Shown here: piece by piece, positions 54,383 to 64,000 of the stretch
Position numbering within the stretch: the first letter of the stretch is position 1
Layout of the letters: each line of letters starts with the position of its first letter
NCBI RefSeq assembly: GCF_026659735.1
Contig: NZ_JANSKK010000012.1
Span: forward strand, 1 to 64,000
Source of the DNA: Staphylococcus pettenkoferi
GTDB lineage: Bacteria; Bacillota; Bacilli; Staphylococcales; Staphylococcaceae
Length of the DNA stretch: 64,000 bases
Direction of reading: 5' to 3'
Made by a program: the position numbers and the translations under genes
The notes under the pieces: model-generated
Told to the model about the DNA's origin: nothing
The model's database searches: none
The model's input: only the letters and a program-made list of their open reading frames with translations

Positions 54383-55420
54383 ATGACGCAAGGCTTTGTA
54401 GGTACGTATACGAAAGCGTCAGGCAAAGGTATTTATCGCTTTGATCTCGACGAATCACAAGGGACAATTTCAAATGTGAAAACTGGATATGAATTAGAAG
54501 GTTCAACATATATTAATCAACACCAAGATTTCTTGTATACTGTAACGAAAGAAGAAGACGGCGAAGATTGTGGCATCACTAGCTTTAAGATTAAAGAAGA
54601 CGGTACGCTCGGTTATATCAACGACTGTCTCGTTTCTCGAGGTAATGGTTGCTATGTAGAGGCGGCTTCAAATGGCGAGTACGTGTTTGAAGCATGTTAC
54701 GGCGCAGGACTTGCTCGTCTCTACAAGATTAACTCTCAATTCGGACATATCGAAGGGCTCATGCATGAGTTAAAGCATGACTATGAAACAGGTCCTAAAG
54801 AACGTCAAGATGCGCCACACGTGCACATGATGAAAGAAACGCCGGATCATCAGTATGTGGTAGCGCTCGACTTGGGCACAGATAAGCTTGTGACATATCA
54901 GTTTGGCATGGACGGCTTGAAAGAGTATGCTGTTTACGACTTTGAGCCAGGAGATGGACCACGCCATATCACTTTCCATGAGGATGGTAAGCATGCATAT
55001 GTCGTTCACGAATTGTCCAATTATGTGAGTGTGATGACATATGAAGATGGTGAGTTCAAAGAGATGGAGCGCCATTTAACAATTCCTGAATCTTTTGATG
55101 GAGATACGAAACTCGCAGCTGTACGTCTCTCTCACGATCAGAAGTTTGTCTATATCAGTAACCGTGGTCACGACAGTATCGCTATTTTCAAAGTAACTGA
55201 AGCAGCTGAAGGATTAGAGTTAGTGGATATTGTTAAAAGTGGTGGTAGCTTCCCACGTGATTTCAATATTAGTCCATCTGATGATTATCTCGTATGTGCA
55301 CATCAAGAAGACGATTCTGTTCTGACTGTGTTTAAAAGAGATAAAGAAACAGGGGAATTGACGATGACGGATAATCAAGCGCATGCACCTGAAGGGGTAT
55401 GTGTGCAGTTTGTTCAATAA
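54383..55420 (+). CDS. pgl: Lactonase family protein (6-phosphogluconolactonase-like)
   Basis: A 345-residue seven-bladed propeller of the Pgl/YkgB family, which hydrolyses 6-phosphogluconolactone or a related lactone. Blade motifs such as [25 protein letters not shown] and [21 protein letters not shown] are seen. ATG 54383 follows TTGGAGGGTTCAATA; the TTG within that site is not a good start. In S. aureus the gene has this position, between yolD and aldehyde dehydrogenase. It is not homologous to the NagB-type Pgl enzymes. Confidence 0.85.
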   Translation: MTQGFVGTYTKASGKGIYRFDLDESQGTISNVKTGYELEGSTYINQHQDFLYTVTKEEDGEDCGITSFKIKEDGTLGYINDCLVSRGNGCYVEAASNGEYVFEACYGAGLARLYKINSQFGHIEGLMHELKHDYETGPKERQDAPHVHMMKETPDHQYVVALDLGTDKLVTYQFGMDGLKEYAVYDFEPGDGPRHITFHEDGKHAYVVHELSNYVSVMTYEDGEFKEMERHLTIPESFDGDTKLAAVRLSHDQKFVYISNRGHDSIAIFKVTEAAEGLELVDIVKSGGSFPRDFNISPSDDYLVCAHQEDDSVLTVFKRDKETGELTMTDNQAHAPEGVCVQFVQ

Positions 55421-55463
55421 TGTTCTTAACTCGTAAAAGTCTGGAAGAATAAAAGAAAATCAT

Positions 55464-55606
55464 CGTTAAGGTTGAAGAAGGGCATTTAACTTTTGCCCGG
55501 CCACCTTAACTACACAAAAGGTCGCGACGCACTCGCAACGAACGCTCTAATTTCTCACCGCTACTAAAGTGGTAAACGGAGCGTCAAAGTTGAGTGCACG
55601 CGACCT
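55464..55606. terminator. Large structured bidirectional terminator region
   Basis: A first hairpin (about 55464-55508) pairs TTAAGGT with ACCTTAA-like bases around GGGC/GCCC. A second structure spans 55519-55606: AGGTCGCG and GCACTC pair with GAGTGC and CGCGACCT, enclosing CGCTC/GAGCG and ACCGCT/AGTGGT stems. T-rich sequence follows on the plus strand. It lies between convergent pgl and the aldehyde dehydrogenase gene. The branched form is larger than a usual terminator. Confidence 0.55.
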
Positions 55607-55610
55607 CATT

Positions 55611-56990
55611 TTATTTATTGAAAAATTGTTTAATATATTTAAATTTGCCTTTATAAGGTGGGAACATCAGCCCGGATTCTAAGCGCGTAGACTTAAAGAC
55701 ATAGGACTTATCATGGCTAAAGGTATCGAAACTGTAACGGCCGTGATAGTGACCCATACCTGATTGACCCACACCGCCAAACGGTAAATTCGGATTAGCC
55801 AATTGCATCACCGTGTCATTGATCGCACCTGAACCAAAGGACAACTCGTTCAATACGCGATCAGTGACGTTCTCATCTTCACTAAATAAATACAGACTCA
55901 ATGGTTTAGGTCTAAATTTGATAATATCAAAAGCTTCATCTAGCTCGCCATACGTCAAGATAGGGAGAAGCGGCCCAAAGATTTCTTCTTGCATAATCGC
56001 TGAGTCAGTCGTCACTATATCTAACAACGTCGGTGCAATAAAGCGTTCATCGCGTCGAGTCTCTCCACCCATAATAATTTCAGGTTCGTGAATATTGAGT
56101 AAATCATTTAAGCGATTGAAATGCTTATCATTCACGATACGACCGAAATCAGGACTTTGAATTGGATCTTGACCATAGAATTCAGTAATTGTCTTTTTCA
56201 GCGCTTCGATCAAGTCATTTTTAACTTTCTCTTGAACGAGAATATAATCAGGTGCCACACACGTTTGACCTGCATTCATCATCTTACCAAATATAATGCG
56301 CTCACTCGCGACCTTAATATTAGCGGTCTCATCGACGATCACTGGCGACTTACCACCAAGTTCAAGTGTCACTGGCGTGAGATGTTTACTTGCTGCTTCA
56401 TAGACGATACGTCCAACTTTCTCGCTACCAGTAAAGAAGATGTAGTCAAAGTTTTGAGACAACAACGCTTGATTGGTCTCAACTCCACCTTCGATCACAG
56501 TAACGTAATGCTCATCGAATGCCTCAGTTATAATTTCTCGAAGTACTTGACTCACATGTGGCGTGAACTCTGAGGGTTTCACCACTGCGGTATTACCGGC
56601 TGCGATAGCTCCAATCAATGGCTCCATCACGAGTTGGAAAGGGTAGTTAAATGGTCCAATAATTAGAACACTGCCATAAGGTTCTTTCATAATGTAACTT
56701 TTTGAGGGAAACATGTAGAGCGGTGTATCGACTTGTTTCGTTTTCGACCAGTTTTTCAATTCTTTACGTGCGTGTTTGATGCTTTTTAAGGTATAGCCAA
56801 TTTCAGTCATATACGCTTCGATATTGCTTTTACCTAAATCTTCTTTCAAAGCTGAGAGCAGCTGATCTTCATGATGTTTAATGCTCTTACTGAGTGCCTT
56901 GAGCTGCTTTTTACGAAATTTAATATCTTTAGTGACATGGGTATTAAAGTATTGTTGATTTGCGCGAACGCGTGCTTCAATCGTACTCAC
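55611..56990 (-). CDS. Aldehyde dehydrogenase (NAD(P)-dependent)
   Basis: ALDH-superfamily protein of 459 residues. The general-base region is TLELGGKSPVIVD, with the catalytic cysteine in NAGQTCVAPDYI. I start at GTG 56990 (MSTIEARVRANQQYF) with GGAGGCTTCACT upstream; longer frames to 57116 are not conserved. The short N terminus and C-terminal hydrophobic-basic tail (YIKQFF) resemble class 3 fatty-aldehyde dehydrogenases. The substrate is probably a long-chain or aromatic aldehyde. Confidence 0.87.
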   Translation of the reverse strand: MSTIEARVRANQQYFNTHVTKDIKFRKKQLKALSKSIKHHEDQLLSALKEDLGKSNIEAYMTEIGYTLKSIKHARKELKNWSKTKQVDTPLYMFPSKSYIMKEPYGSVLIIGPFNYPFQLVMEPLIGAIAAGNTAVVKPSEFTPHVSQVLREIITEAFDEHYVTVIEGGVETNQALLSQNFDYIFFTGSEKVGRIVYEAASKHLTPVTLELGGKSPVIVDETANIKVASERIIFGKMMNAGQTCVAPDYILVQEKVKNDLIEALKKTITEFYGQDPIQSPDFGRIVNDKHFNRLNDLLNIHEPEIIMGGETRRDERFIAPTLLDIVTTDSAIMQEEIFGPLLPILTYGELDEAFDIIKFRPKPLSLYLFSEDENVTDRVLNELSFGSGAINDTVMQLANPNLPFGGVGQSGMGHYHGRYSFDTFSHDKSYVFKSTRLESGLMFPPYKGKFKYIKQFFNK

Positions 56991-57167
56991 AGTGAAGCCT
57001 CCTATATAAATTCTATATCTATAATGTGGGCAGGGAATCTCGCTACTTAGAAATCGCCTATAGGTAAAATGAACCGTCGTCAGGCTCAGAATGACACAAA
57101 TAGCCCTGCACCACACAGAAAATTATGTATTCTCCTCATATAAAGAAAGATTGTAAGAATAAGAAGA

Positions 57168-57200
57168 AAGTAGAATTTCAACTGAAATCCTACTTTCCAT
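57168..57200 (-). terminator. Terminator of ppaC
   Basis: Two hairpins (GTAGAATTTCA/GAAATCCTAC and AACTGAGAA/TTCTCAGTT) lie at about 57168-57228. On the minus strand the second-read one is followed by TTCTTATTCTT. Confidence 0.55.
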
Positions 57201-57275
57201 TACAACTGAGAAGTCACTTTCTCAGTTCTTAATATACCCTCATTTATTAGTTTCAAGCGCGTGTGCTAGTATCGC

Positions 57276-58202
57276 TTAGCTTAACGCGTCTGTAATTGGG
57301 GGTACGACTTGTTTCTTACGAGATACAACACCTGGTAAGAATGCAGTACCATTTTCTAATTGAACATTAAATGCTTCGCCAACTTTGTCTTTATCTGCAC
57401 CAGTCACTAATACTTTAGAGTCACTGTTAATGATATCAGTTACGAGTAGGACGAAGACATCGTATTGTTGTTCTGCACTTACTTTGTTCATTTCATTCTC
57501 TAATTCTTCAGCACGGTCGAATACTTCATCGATATCAACTGTGTTCACTTGTGCGATGCGTGTTACGTGATCACCCATGTTGAATGATTTCGCATCTAAA
57601 TCGATAAGTTCTGCTGCAGATTTGTCTGCTGTAGAAGCACCTGCTTTTAACATTTCAAGACCATATTCTTCTAAGTCTACGTTAGCGATTGATTTCAAAT
57701 CTTCAGCAGCATTGCGATCTTCATCTGTGCAAGTTGGAGATTTGAATAATAAGCTGTCTGAAATAATACCAGAAATCATGAGACCTGCGATTTCAGGTTT
57801 AATTTCAAAACCGCGTTCTTTGAACATTTTATAAAGAATAGTTGCAGTACAGCCTACAGGTTCAGCACGATAGTAAAGCGGTGCTGCTGTTTCGAAGTTA
57901 GCGATGCGGTGATGGTCAATCACGTGTTTGATATTCGCATCAGCGATAGAGTCTGCACTTTGTTGGAATTCGTTATGGTCAACTAAGATAACATCTTGAT
58001 CTTCAAGGTTATCAGTGAGTAACTCAGGTGCAGACACTTTGAAGTGATCTAAGGCAAATTGAGTTTCTGGACTGATGTCGCCTAAACGATAAGCTGTCGC
58101 ATCAGTATTTCCTGTTTGCTTTTCGAAATCTGCCATGATTAATGCAGATGAAATTGCATCTGTATCAGGGTTTTTATGTCCGAAAATATATGTTTTAGCC
58201 AT
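57276..58202 (-). CDS. ppaC: Manganese-dependent inorganic pyrophosphatase
   Basis: Family II (DHH) pyrophosphatase that removes PPi from biosynthesis. The metal motifs are visible: GHKNPDTDA at the N terminus and the DHH motif HVIDHHRIANF near residue 95. The C-terminal DHHA2 domain ends in SRKKQVVPPI. ATG 58202 follows GAGGAGAATCAACAA, giving 308 residues, the family norm. It is expressed from its own unit, with a terminator after the stop. Confidence 0.96.
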   Translation of the reverse strand: MAKTYIFGHKNPDTDAISSALIMADFEKQTGNTDATAYRLGDISPETQFALDHFKVSAPELLTDNLEDQDVILVDHNEFQQSADSIADANIKHVIDHHRIANFETAAPLYYRAEPVGCTATILYKMFKERGFEIKPEIAGLMISGIISDSLLFKSPTCTDEDRNAAEDLKSIANVDLEEYGLEMLKAGASTADKSAAELIDLDAKSFNMGDHVTRIAQVNTVDIDEVFDRAEELENEMNKVSAEQQYDVFVLLVTDIINSDSKVLVTGADKDKVGEAFNVQLENGTAFLPGVVSRKKQVVPPITDALS

Positions 58203-58262
58203 TTGTTGATTCTCCTCTTCATACTTGTTTCTCATTTGTTAATATTTTAGCACGATTAGGAC

Positions 58263-58817
58263 TTATTGTTCTACCACAGCACCTAAAGAATTTGCGAAAT
58301 GACCTAAAGCCCACTTGTGACCATTGTCATCGAATGAAGCTACTCCTTTAGCTGGAATCGTCAATTTGTAGTTTAAATTATAAGCTGACACAGCTGTGTG
58401 AAGAACGCAAATATCAGTACAGACACCAACGATTTCAAGCTCAGTAATACCACGTTCGCGTAACATCAAATCTAACGGTGTACCACTGAATGAGTCGTAG
58501 CGCGTTTTATCCAAATAGTGCACGTAATCGTTGTACTGAATGCGTTGGTAAATGTCGTTCACACGCCCATAAAGTTCTCTACCTAACGTCCCTTCAATGT
58601 TATGAGGAGGGAAGAGTTGACTTTCAGGATGGAACGGGTCGTCTTCGTAATGTAAATCCATCATAAAGAAGATGGTGTCTTGACTATTGTTGTACTCCTC
58701 AATGCGACTGACGATAAAGGGTTCAATCGCTTGGCCAGCCTCTCCACACGTGAGCGCTCCATTCGGCGCCACAAAGTCATTTGAATAGTCTACTACGATT
58801 AAAGCACGTTTCGTCAT
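58263..58817 (-). CDS. pncA: Nicotinamidase / isochorismatase-family hydrolase
   Basis: A 184-residue cysteine hydrolase of the isochorismatase superfamily. The catalytic aspartate is in LIVVDYSNDF and the cysteine in GVCTDICVLHTA. AGGGGGATGTTAT precedes the ATG. Similarity to nicotinamidase plus the presence of pncB and nadE downstream points to conversion of nicotinamide to nicotinate in NAD salvage. The exact substrate cannot be proved from sequence. Confidence 0.8.
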   Translation of the reverse strand: MTKRALIVVDYSNDFVAPNGALTCGEAGQAIEPFIVSRIEEYNNSQDTIFFMMDLHYEDDPFHPESQLFPPHNIEGTLGRELYGRVNDIYQRIQYNDYVHYLDKTRYDSFSGTPLDLMLRERGITELEIVGVCTDICVLHTAVSAYNLNYKLTIPAKGVASFDDNGHKWALGHFANSLGAVVEQ

Positions 58818-59003
58818 ATAACATCCCCCTTGAGTTTAAATGTAAATCGAGTTGAGTTAAGCATAACGCATTGGCTCTACAATTACGAGTGAAGTGAGCA
58901 GGTTTCATAAAGGCTTCAAATCTCCCATGTTCACCGTGTTTGTGAGCTGTGTAAAAGGGTTATAAAGTAATGCTAATGATTTTACAAAAGGGGAAACAGG
59001 TTC

Positions 59004-60092
59004 ATGATGATTAATGTTCGACAATTTGGAGTGAAAGGACACAATAAACTATTTGATACTATTGGCTTTCAACGTGCGCTAAACTACGCACGCAAGCATC
59101 CGGAAGTGACAATCTATGTACCGAAAGGGGTCTATCATATTGCGAAAGCGCTCGTTATATACGAAGGTACGACGCTACAAATGGATGAAGAAGCAGTATT
59201 ACAACGTCATAGTAAAGATGCGTTGATGAAGAATGGTAAAGGCTACAAATTCTATCACGGTTACGAAGGCAACGGTCATATTCACATTTCTGGCGGTACG
59301 TTCGATATGAACGGTGTACATTACCCTTACAATAATACGGCGCTCTGTGTTGGGCATGCGCGTGATATTCAGCTCAAGAACGTAACGTTTAAAGATATTG
59401 TGGGCGGTCATGCCATTGATGCATGCGGTTTAGACGGTCTCTACATCAGTCAATGCGATTTCAAAGGGTTCACAGACGATAACGGCGATCGCTGGTTCTC
59501 TGAAGCGGTGCAACTCGACATTCAAGTACCAGGTGCTTTTCCTAAATTCTCGACTTGGGATGGCACAATTACGAAGAATGTCGTCATAGAACACTGCTAT
59601 TTTGGTAATTCCAATGCACCGGGCATGCAACCTTGGCATCGTGCTATCGGTTCTCACGCGAGTCGGTATAACAAGTTCTACCAAAACATCCATATTCGTC
59701 ATAATTACTTTGATCATTTGCAAGCCTATGCTGTGACGCTTTTAAAGAATAAAGATACGTACGTGCATCACAATTACTTCGATAACTGTCGCGGTGGCAT
59801 TCGCTATTTAGGCGAGGATAATAAAGGTAAAAATGCCGCGGATATGACCGGCCAAGTACGTGAAGCGCAGTCAGGACAGAATTTGAATATCTTTGACAAT
59901 GTGTTTATAGGGGCGATGAAAGATCCGGCGATATTGATTAAAAGTTATCAGAACGCGCAACATGATGGCGTACTCATTGCGGATAATCAATTTGAAGAAG
60001 CTGACAATCAACGCTTATATCTTAAAGGAGTTCGACGATTACAACTCAATGTTCCAGAAGCGTGTGCAGTGAAAACAGTTAATATCAACTAA
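59004..60092 (+). CDS. Right-handed beta-helix (glycoside hydrolase 28-like) protein
   Basis: A 362-residue parallel beta-helix protein without a signal peptide. The N terminus (INVRQFGVKGHNKLFDTIGFQRAL) is the pectate-lyase/GH28/GH55 entry motif. Successive strands (HIHISGGTFDMNG, IQLKNVTFKDIVG, VIEHCYFGNS, IHIRHNYFDHL) show the repeated asparagine/histidine ladder. The two adjacent ATGs (59004, 59007) follow AAAGGGGAAACAGGTTC. The substrate is unknown. It would be cytoplasmic unless exported by other means. Confidence 0.72.
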   Translation: MMINVRQFGVKGHNKLFDTIGFQRALNYARKHPEVTIYVPKGVYHIAKALVIYEGTTLQMDEEAVLQRHSKDALMKNGKGYKFYHGYEGNGHIHISGGTFDMNGVHYPYNNTALCVGHARDIQLKNVTFKDIVGGHAIDACGLDGLYISQCDFKGFTDDNGDRWFSEAVQLDIQVPGAFPKFSTWDGTITKNVVIEHCYFGNSNAPGMQPWHRAIGSHASRYNKFYQNIHIRHNYFDHLQAYAVTLLKNKDTYVHHNYFDNCRGGIRYLGEDNKGKNAADMTGQVREAQSGQNLNIFDNVFIGAMKDPAILIKSYQNAQHDGVLIADNQFEEADNQRLYLKGVRRLQLNVPEACAVKTVNIN

Positions 60093-60096
60093 AAAA

Positions 60097-60157
60097 GCTG
60101 TTGCTTATAAGGATTTGCGCACTTGATAGAGGCAAATATCCAGTATCAGCAACAGCT
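60097..60157. terminator. Terminator between the beta-helix gene and nos
   Basis: AGCTGTTGC (60097-60105) pairs with GCAACAGCT (60149-60157), with an inner GATTTGC/GCAAAT stem. On the minus strand TTTTTT follows, so it ends nos transcription. Confidence 0.75.
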
Positions 60158-60175
60158 CTCATCTCATTCAGGCTA

Positions 60176-61243
60176 TCAGTTATGTATCGGGCAACCTGAA
60201 TGAGATTTTTTCTTGTAGTGGAAGTTAGGGTCTCGCATTTCATTAGAGTAGCCGTGATGATAATTACGGGTTAAAGTTGGCGATAATGGTGGCGCTAACC
60301 AAGACCATTTACCAGTGACATCACGTTCGCGTTTGTGCTCATTCCGTTCAAACGTTTCAAATTGTTTTGCAGCTGTTAAATGATCGACCATCGAAACACC
60401 ATGGGCTCTGAATGAGTGATAGACGGCATAATTAAGTTCAACTAAGGCGCGATCTTTGTTGAAATTCGTATTTTTTAAATCACTTAACTCGAAAGCATGC
60501 GCAACTTGTTCTAATAAATTATAGCGGTAACTATCTGTGAAATTACGCACACCGATTTCCGTTACCATGTACCAACCGTTGAACGGCACAGTAGGATAGG
60601 TAATACCGCCGATCTTCAAGTCCATGCTCGAAATAATTGGTACCGCATACCAACGCAAATTTAAGTCTTCTAGCTTAGGGTACTGAGGGTGGGAGATTGG
60701 TACTTCCTTAATAATTTCTGATGGATACTCGTGATATTTCACTTTACCTCCAGGCATTTGATAGATGAGTGGTAAGACATCAAAGTCTGTATGTGGACCT
60801 TGCCAACCTAAATGCTCAGCGAGTTGAGTGACTTCACGTTCCATAGGGTCGCCACAATCGTCGTACCCAGCGTATCGAATCAGTTGATTATTATAGATAC
60901 GTGGTGGATGGTCGGGATGATAAATTGTAATGTACGGTTTAATCTTGCCATTATTCGTCGCTTGCACGATGTGGTCTTCAATTGAGTGGATAAATGATGT
61001 TTCATCAGCAATATCGCGTGCATCGACAACATTCAACCTATTCCAATGTGCGCGTCCGATACAGCGGTTAGAATTGCGCCATGCTACCTTTGCGCCATAT
61101 GTTAATTCTTCAGAGGTCTGCCAATATGTGCCCGTCTTTTGAATTTCTGCATAAATTTGTTCTAAACGTCGCGTCATTTCTTGTCTATCTTTACCTAGCT
61201 CGTGATACATGAGCTCGATGAAATCTTTCGCTTCTTTATACAT
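60176..61243 (-). CDS. nos: Nitric oxide synthase oxygenase
   Basis: Bacterial NOS oxygenase of 355 residues that makes NO from arginine, with electrons from a separate flavoprotein. The haem-ligating cysteine is C61 in [13 protein letters not shown]. Substrate and pterin regions include the [17 protein letters not shown] and NFTDSYRYN stretches. The reductase domain is absent, as expected. In S. aureus pheA lies next to nos; no pheA-like gene is here. Confidence 0.95.
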   Translation of the reverse strand: MYKEAKDFIELMYHELGKDRQEMTRRLEQIYAEIQKTGTYWQTSEELTYGAKVAWRNSNRCIGRAHWNRLNVVDARDIADETSFIHSIEDHIVQATNNGKIKPYITIYHPDHPPRIYNNQLIRYAGYDDCGDPMEREVTQLAEHLGWQGPHTDFDVLPLIYQMPGGKVKYHEYPSEIIKEVPISHPQYPKLEDLNLRWYAVPIISSMDLKIGGITYPTVPFNGWYMVTEIGVRNFTDSYRYNLLEQVAHAFELSDLKNTNFNKDRALVELNYAVYHSFRAHGVSMVDHLTAAKQFETFERNEHKRERDVTGKWSWLAPPLSPTLTRNYHHGYSNEMRDPNFHYKKKSHSGCPIHN

Positions 61244-61415
61244 GTGAACACCTCACGTCTATTATATGATGTTTGATTGAGAAATCCTTGTGTTTTGATA
61301 ACTGTTCATTTAAAAGTCATAATTCACGCTTTTATACAAAAAGTGAACGTCTTTGAGTGATTAGCCTCATGCGATTTGTTAAACTAATGAAAAAAGAACG
61401 ATTGGAGAGATAGAA

Positions 61416-62885
61416 GTGGGACGTTTTAAAGATGATACGCTCGTCTTACATAATGACTTGTATCAAATTAATATGGCTGAGACGTATTGGAACGATGGAA
61501 TCCATGAGCGTAAAGCGGTATTTGATTTATATTTCAGAGAGATGCCTTTTAACAGTGGATATGCAGTTTTTAACGGTTTGAAGCGCGTCATTGATTATAT
61601 TAAAAATTTTCACTTTTCAGAAGCTGATATCGATTATTTAAAATCTATCGGTTATCAAGATGACTTTTTAGATTATTTGCGAACGCTCCGTTTTACAGGT
61701 AATATCCGTGCGATGCGTGAAGGGGAATTATGTTTCGGTAACGAACCTTTACTACGAGTGGAAGCACCATTAATTCAAGCGCAACTCGTTGAAACGATGT
61801 TGCTCAATATCGTGAATTTCCAAACACTCATCACAACGAAAGCAAGTCGTATTCGTCAGGCTGCACATGAAGACAAGCTGATGGAATTTGGTACCCGCCG
61901 TGGTCAAGAAGTTGATGCAGCACTTTGGGGTGCGCGAGCAGCTTATATTGGCGGCTTTGACGCAACAAGTAATGTACGCGCGGGTAAAGTCTTCGATATT
62001 CCAGTTTCAGGTACGCATGCTCATGCCATGGTTCAGACGTATGGGGATGAGGTTGTGGCTTTCCGTAAGTACGCTGAACGTCATAAAGACTGTGTGTTCC
62101 TCGTCGATACGTTCCACACATTGAAATCTGGCGTACCTAACGCGATTAAAGTGGCGCAAGAGTTAGGAGATAGTATCAACTTTATCGGCATCCGCCTAGA
62201 TTCAGGTGACATTGCTTATTTATCTAAAGAGGCACGTAAAATGCTCGACGAAGCTGGTTTTACTGATGCAAGCATCGTGGCTTCCAACGATTTAGATGAA
62301 AGTACGATTACTAGTTTGAAATCTCAAGGTGCAAAAGTGGATTCTTGGGGTGTCGGAACGAAACTCATCACTGGCTATGACCAACCGGCCTTGGGTGCAG
62401 TGTACAAACTTGTCGCTGTTGAGGATGAGCATGGCGACTACGTAGACCGCATTAAGTTGTCTAATAATGCTGAAAAGGTAACGACACCAGGCAAGAAGAA
62501 TGTTTATCGTATTATTAATAAGAAAACGAATAAAGCGGAAGGGGATTATATTACTCTCGCAGACGAAGATCCAACAGCAGAAACCCCACTGAAACTCTTC
62601 CATCCAGTGCATACGTATAAAATGAAATTTATTAAATCTTTCGAAGCGAGAGATTTACATGAAGATATCTTCATTGATGGCGAGCTTGTCTATGATTTAC
62701 CTGATGAAAATGCGGCGCGTGATTATTTAACAACAAACCTCGCATTATTATGGGAAGAGAATAAACGTCTCTTAAATCCACAAGAATACCCTGTCGATTT
62801 AAGTTCTCAATGTTGGCATAATAAACATGAACGCATTTATGAAGTGACCCAACACGTCAAAGAAATGGAGGAAGACCATGAGTGA
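61416..62885 (+). CDS. pncB: Nicotinate phosphoribosyltransferase
   Basis: Converts nicotinate and PRPP to NaMN, with ATP hydrolysis. The 489-residue protein has the phosphohistidine region [18 protein letters not shown] and the N-terminal [13 protein letters not shown] motif. The start is GTG 61416 after TTGGAGAGATAGAA. Its stop overlaps the nadE ATG by eight bases, so the two form one operon. Confidence 0.94.
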   Translation: MGRFKDDTLVLHNDLYQINMAETYWNDGIHERKAVFDLYFREMPFNSGYAVFNGLKRVIDYIKNFHFSEADIDYLKSIGYQDDFLDYLRTLRFTGNIRAMREGELCFGNEPLLRVEAPLIQAQLVETMLLNIVNFQTLITTKASRIRQAAHEDKLMEFGTRRGQEVDAALWGARAAYIGGFDATSNVRAGKVFDIPVSGTHAHAMVQTYGDEVVAFRKYAERHKDCVFLVDTFHTLKSGVPNAIKVAQELGDSINFIGIRLDSGDIAYLSKEARKMLDEAGFTDASIVASNDLDESTITSLKSQGAKVDSWGVGTKLITGYDQPALGAVYKLVAVEDEHGDYVDRIKLSNNAEKVTTPGKKNVYRIINKKTNKAEGDYITLADEDPTAETPLKLFHPVHTYKMKFIKSFEARDLHEDIFIDGELVYDLPDENAARDYLTTNLALLWEENKRLLNPQEYPVDLSSQCWHNKHERIYEVTQHVKEMEEDHE

Positions 62886-63699
62886 TATTCAATCTATCAT
62901 TGTGAGAGAAATGAAAGTAAAGCCTCAAATTGACAGTCAAGAGGAAACAGAATCCATTTTACAATTTATAAAAAACTACGTTCAATCTCACGAATTTATT
63001 CAAAGTCTTGTTTTAGGTATATCAGGCGGCCAAGATTCGACCCTTGCTGGGAAATTGTGTCAAATGGCTGTAGAGTCATTACGTGAAGAGGGACGCGAGT
63101 GTGAATTTATTGCAGTGAAACTTCCATACGGTCAACAGAAAGATGCCGACGAGGTAGAAGACGCACTAGAATATATCCAACCTGATCGCACGATTACAGT
63201 GAATATTAAGCCTGCAGTGGATCAAAGTGTTGCGTCGTTGAAAGAAGCAGGAATTGAATTGACGGATTTCCAACGAGGTAACGAGAAGGCGAGAGAGCGC
63301 ATGAAAGTGCAGTTCTCTATCGCTTCAAATACGTCGGGCATCGTTATCGGCACTGATCATTCAGCTGAGAATGTCACAGGATTCTTCACTAAGTACGGTG
63401 ATGGCGCTGCGGATATTGCACCGCTCTTTGGTTTGGATAAAAGACAAGGTAAGCAATTATTGCAATATCTAGATGCGCCACAACATCTTTATGATAAAGT
63501 GCCTACTGCAGATTTAGAAGATGACAAACCACAATTACCTGACGAAGAAGCATTAGGTGTCACTTATCAAGATATTGATGATTATTTAGAAGGTAAACAG
63601 GTACCTTGTGAGGCGAAAGCGAAGATCGAACAACATTATGTTCGTAATGCACATAAGCGTGAACTGGCATACACGCGATATACGTGGCCAAAAAATTAA
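62878..63699 (+). CDS. nadE: NH3-dependent NAD+ synthetase
   Basis: Amidates NaAD to NAD+. The PP-loop motif is in [15 protein letters not shown] near residue 45, and the C-terminal ends [11 protein letters not shown]. At 273 residues it lacks a glutaminase domain, so ammonia is the direct donor. It is translated from within the end of pncB. Confidence 0.95.
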   Translation: MSDIQSIIVREMKVKPQIDSQEETESILQFIKNYVQSHEFIQSLVLGISGGQDSTLAGKLCQMAVESLREEGRECEFIAVKLPYGQQKDADEVEDALEYIQPDRTITVNIKPAVDQSVASLKEAGIELTDFQRGNEKARERMKVQFSIASNTSGIVIGTDHSAENVTGFFTKYGDGAADIAPLFGLDKRQGKQLLQYLDAPQHLYDKVPTADLEDDKPQLPDEEALGVTYQDIDDYLEGKQVPCEAKAKIEQHYVRNAHKRELAYTRYTWPKN

Positions 63700-63789
63700 T
63701 CGAAGACAAGTCATTCTGAGTGACAGAGAAACTTTCTAATTGGTAAAATGAGCTAAATTTATTTAACGAGAAGAAAGGAACATGCCCTC

Positions 63790-64000
63790 ATGTCATTCAT
63801 CAGTTCTAATCCTTGGCTCATGATTGCTGCCATATTTGTTATTAACGTCTGCTATGTCACATTTCTTACGATGAGAACGATTCTAACTTTAAAAGGCTAT
63901 CGTTATATGGCTGCAATTGTTAGCTTTTTAGAAGTGCTCGTGTACGTCGTGGGACTTGGACTCGTCATGTCTAGCTTAGATCAAATTCAGAATATCATCG
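63790..64000 (+). CDS. DUF2179 membrane protein, 5' part only
   Basis: The visible ~70 residues start [20 protein letters not shown] and contain two hydrophobic helices, with the basic [21 protein letters not shown] segment between them. The pattern matches the UPF0316/DUF2179 family of staphylococcal and Bacillus (YebE-like) membrane proteins. AAAGGA lies ten bases before the ATG. The gene runs off the window edge, so length and C-terminal domain are unseen. Confidence 0.75.
   Translation, partial: MSFISSNPWLMIAAIFVINVCYVTFLTMRTILTLKGYRYMAAIVSFLEVLVYVVGLGLVMSSLDQIQNII

Overview
The window is chromosomal DNA from a Staphylococcus that is not S. aureus. Evidence for the genus is an agr locus (agrBDCA diverging from an RNAIII/delta-toxin gene), the agr-flanking order scrK / agr / carbon-nitrogen hydrolase / sdrH / mroQ / groESL, the ilv-leu operon diverging from tsaE-tsaB-rimI-tsaD, a pmt exporter operon and a staphylococcal nos gene. 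The AgrD pheromone core and the delta-toxin differ clearly from those of S. aureus and S. epidermidis as I remember them. By eye the core genes look richer in G+C than S. aureus, but I computed no composition and cannot name the species.

Layout. 1-832: a tandem array with an exact 249-bp period whose units end in a 5S rRNA-like 3' part plus an intrinsic terminator; the third unit carries a palindromic insert. 1237-12321 (minus): ilvD-ilvB-ilvN-ilvC-leuA-leuB-leuC-leuD-ilvA, preceded by a 21-codon leader peptide, an attenuator and two CodY-like motifs. 12801-15858 (plus): tsaE-tsaB-rimI-tsaD and a VOC-fold gene. 15933-21059: a membrane-linked MutS-like ATPase, a cluster of DnaA boxes, an ABC-F ATPase and rex. 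21179-23727: a zinc-ribbon membrane protein and a YedE/TusA sulfur pair; a ~150-bp inverted repeat flanks this segment together with rex. 24072-31664: two sucrose loci, one with an MFS permease (probably accessory) and the conserved scrR-scrB-scrK.

31780-35248 holds agrA, agrC, agrD, agrB, promoters P2/P3 and RNAIII with hld. The nearby mroQ encodes a CPBP protease of the kind that helps mature the AgrD pheromone in S. aureus. pmtRAB(B')CD at 46153-50411 encodes the exporter for phenol-soluble modulins and delta-toxin, with a tandem second copy of the pmtB permease gene. Quorum sensing, its toxin output, pheromone processing and toxin export are therefore all within about 19 kb. sdrH is expanded to about 793 residues. 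groESL has both a CIRCE element and a CtsR-like site.

The most exciting locus is at 45205-45494. A 31-residue Fst/par-type membrane toxin gene has a perfect LexA (SOS) palindrome over its promoter, a convergent antisense RNA promoter, a shared bidirectional terminator and a perfect 12-bp direct repeat that would let the antisense RNA pair with the toxin start site. This is the architecture of the enterococcal par system placed under SOS control, an analogue of E. coli tisB/istR. A second LexA-like site lies upstream of a lone YolD-like gene at 53760-54167.

52080-64000 holds housekeeping and redox genes: a C45/Ntn-hydrolase-like protein, a lactonase, an aldehyde dehydrogenase, ppaC, a beta-helix protein, nos, and an NAD salvage set (nicotinamidase, pncB, nadE). 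A DUF2179 gene runs off the right edge. I saw no tRNA gene, complete rRNA gene, insertion sequence, prophage or CRISPR array.
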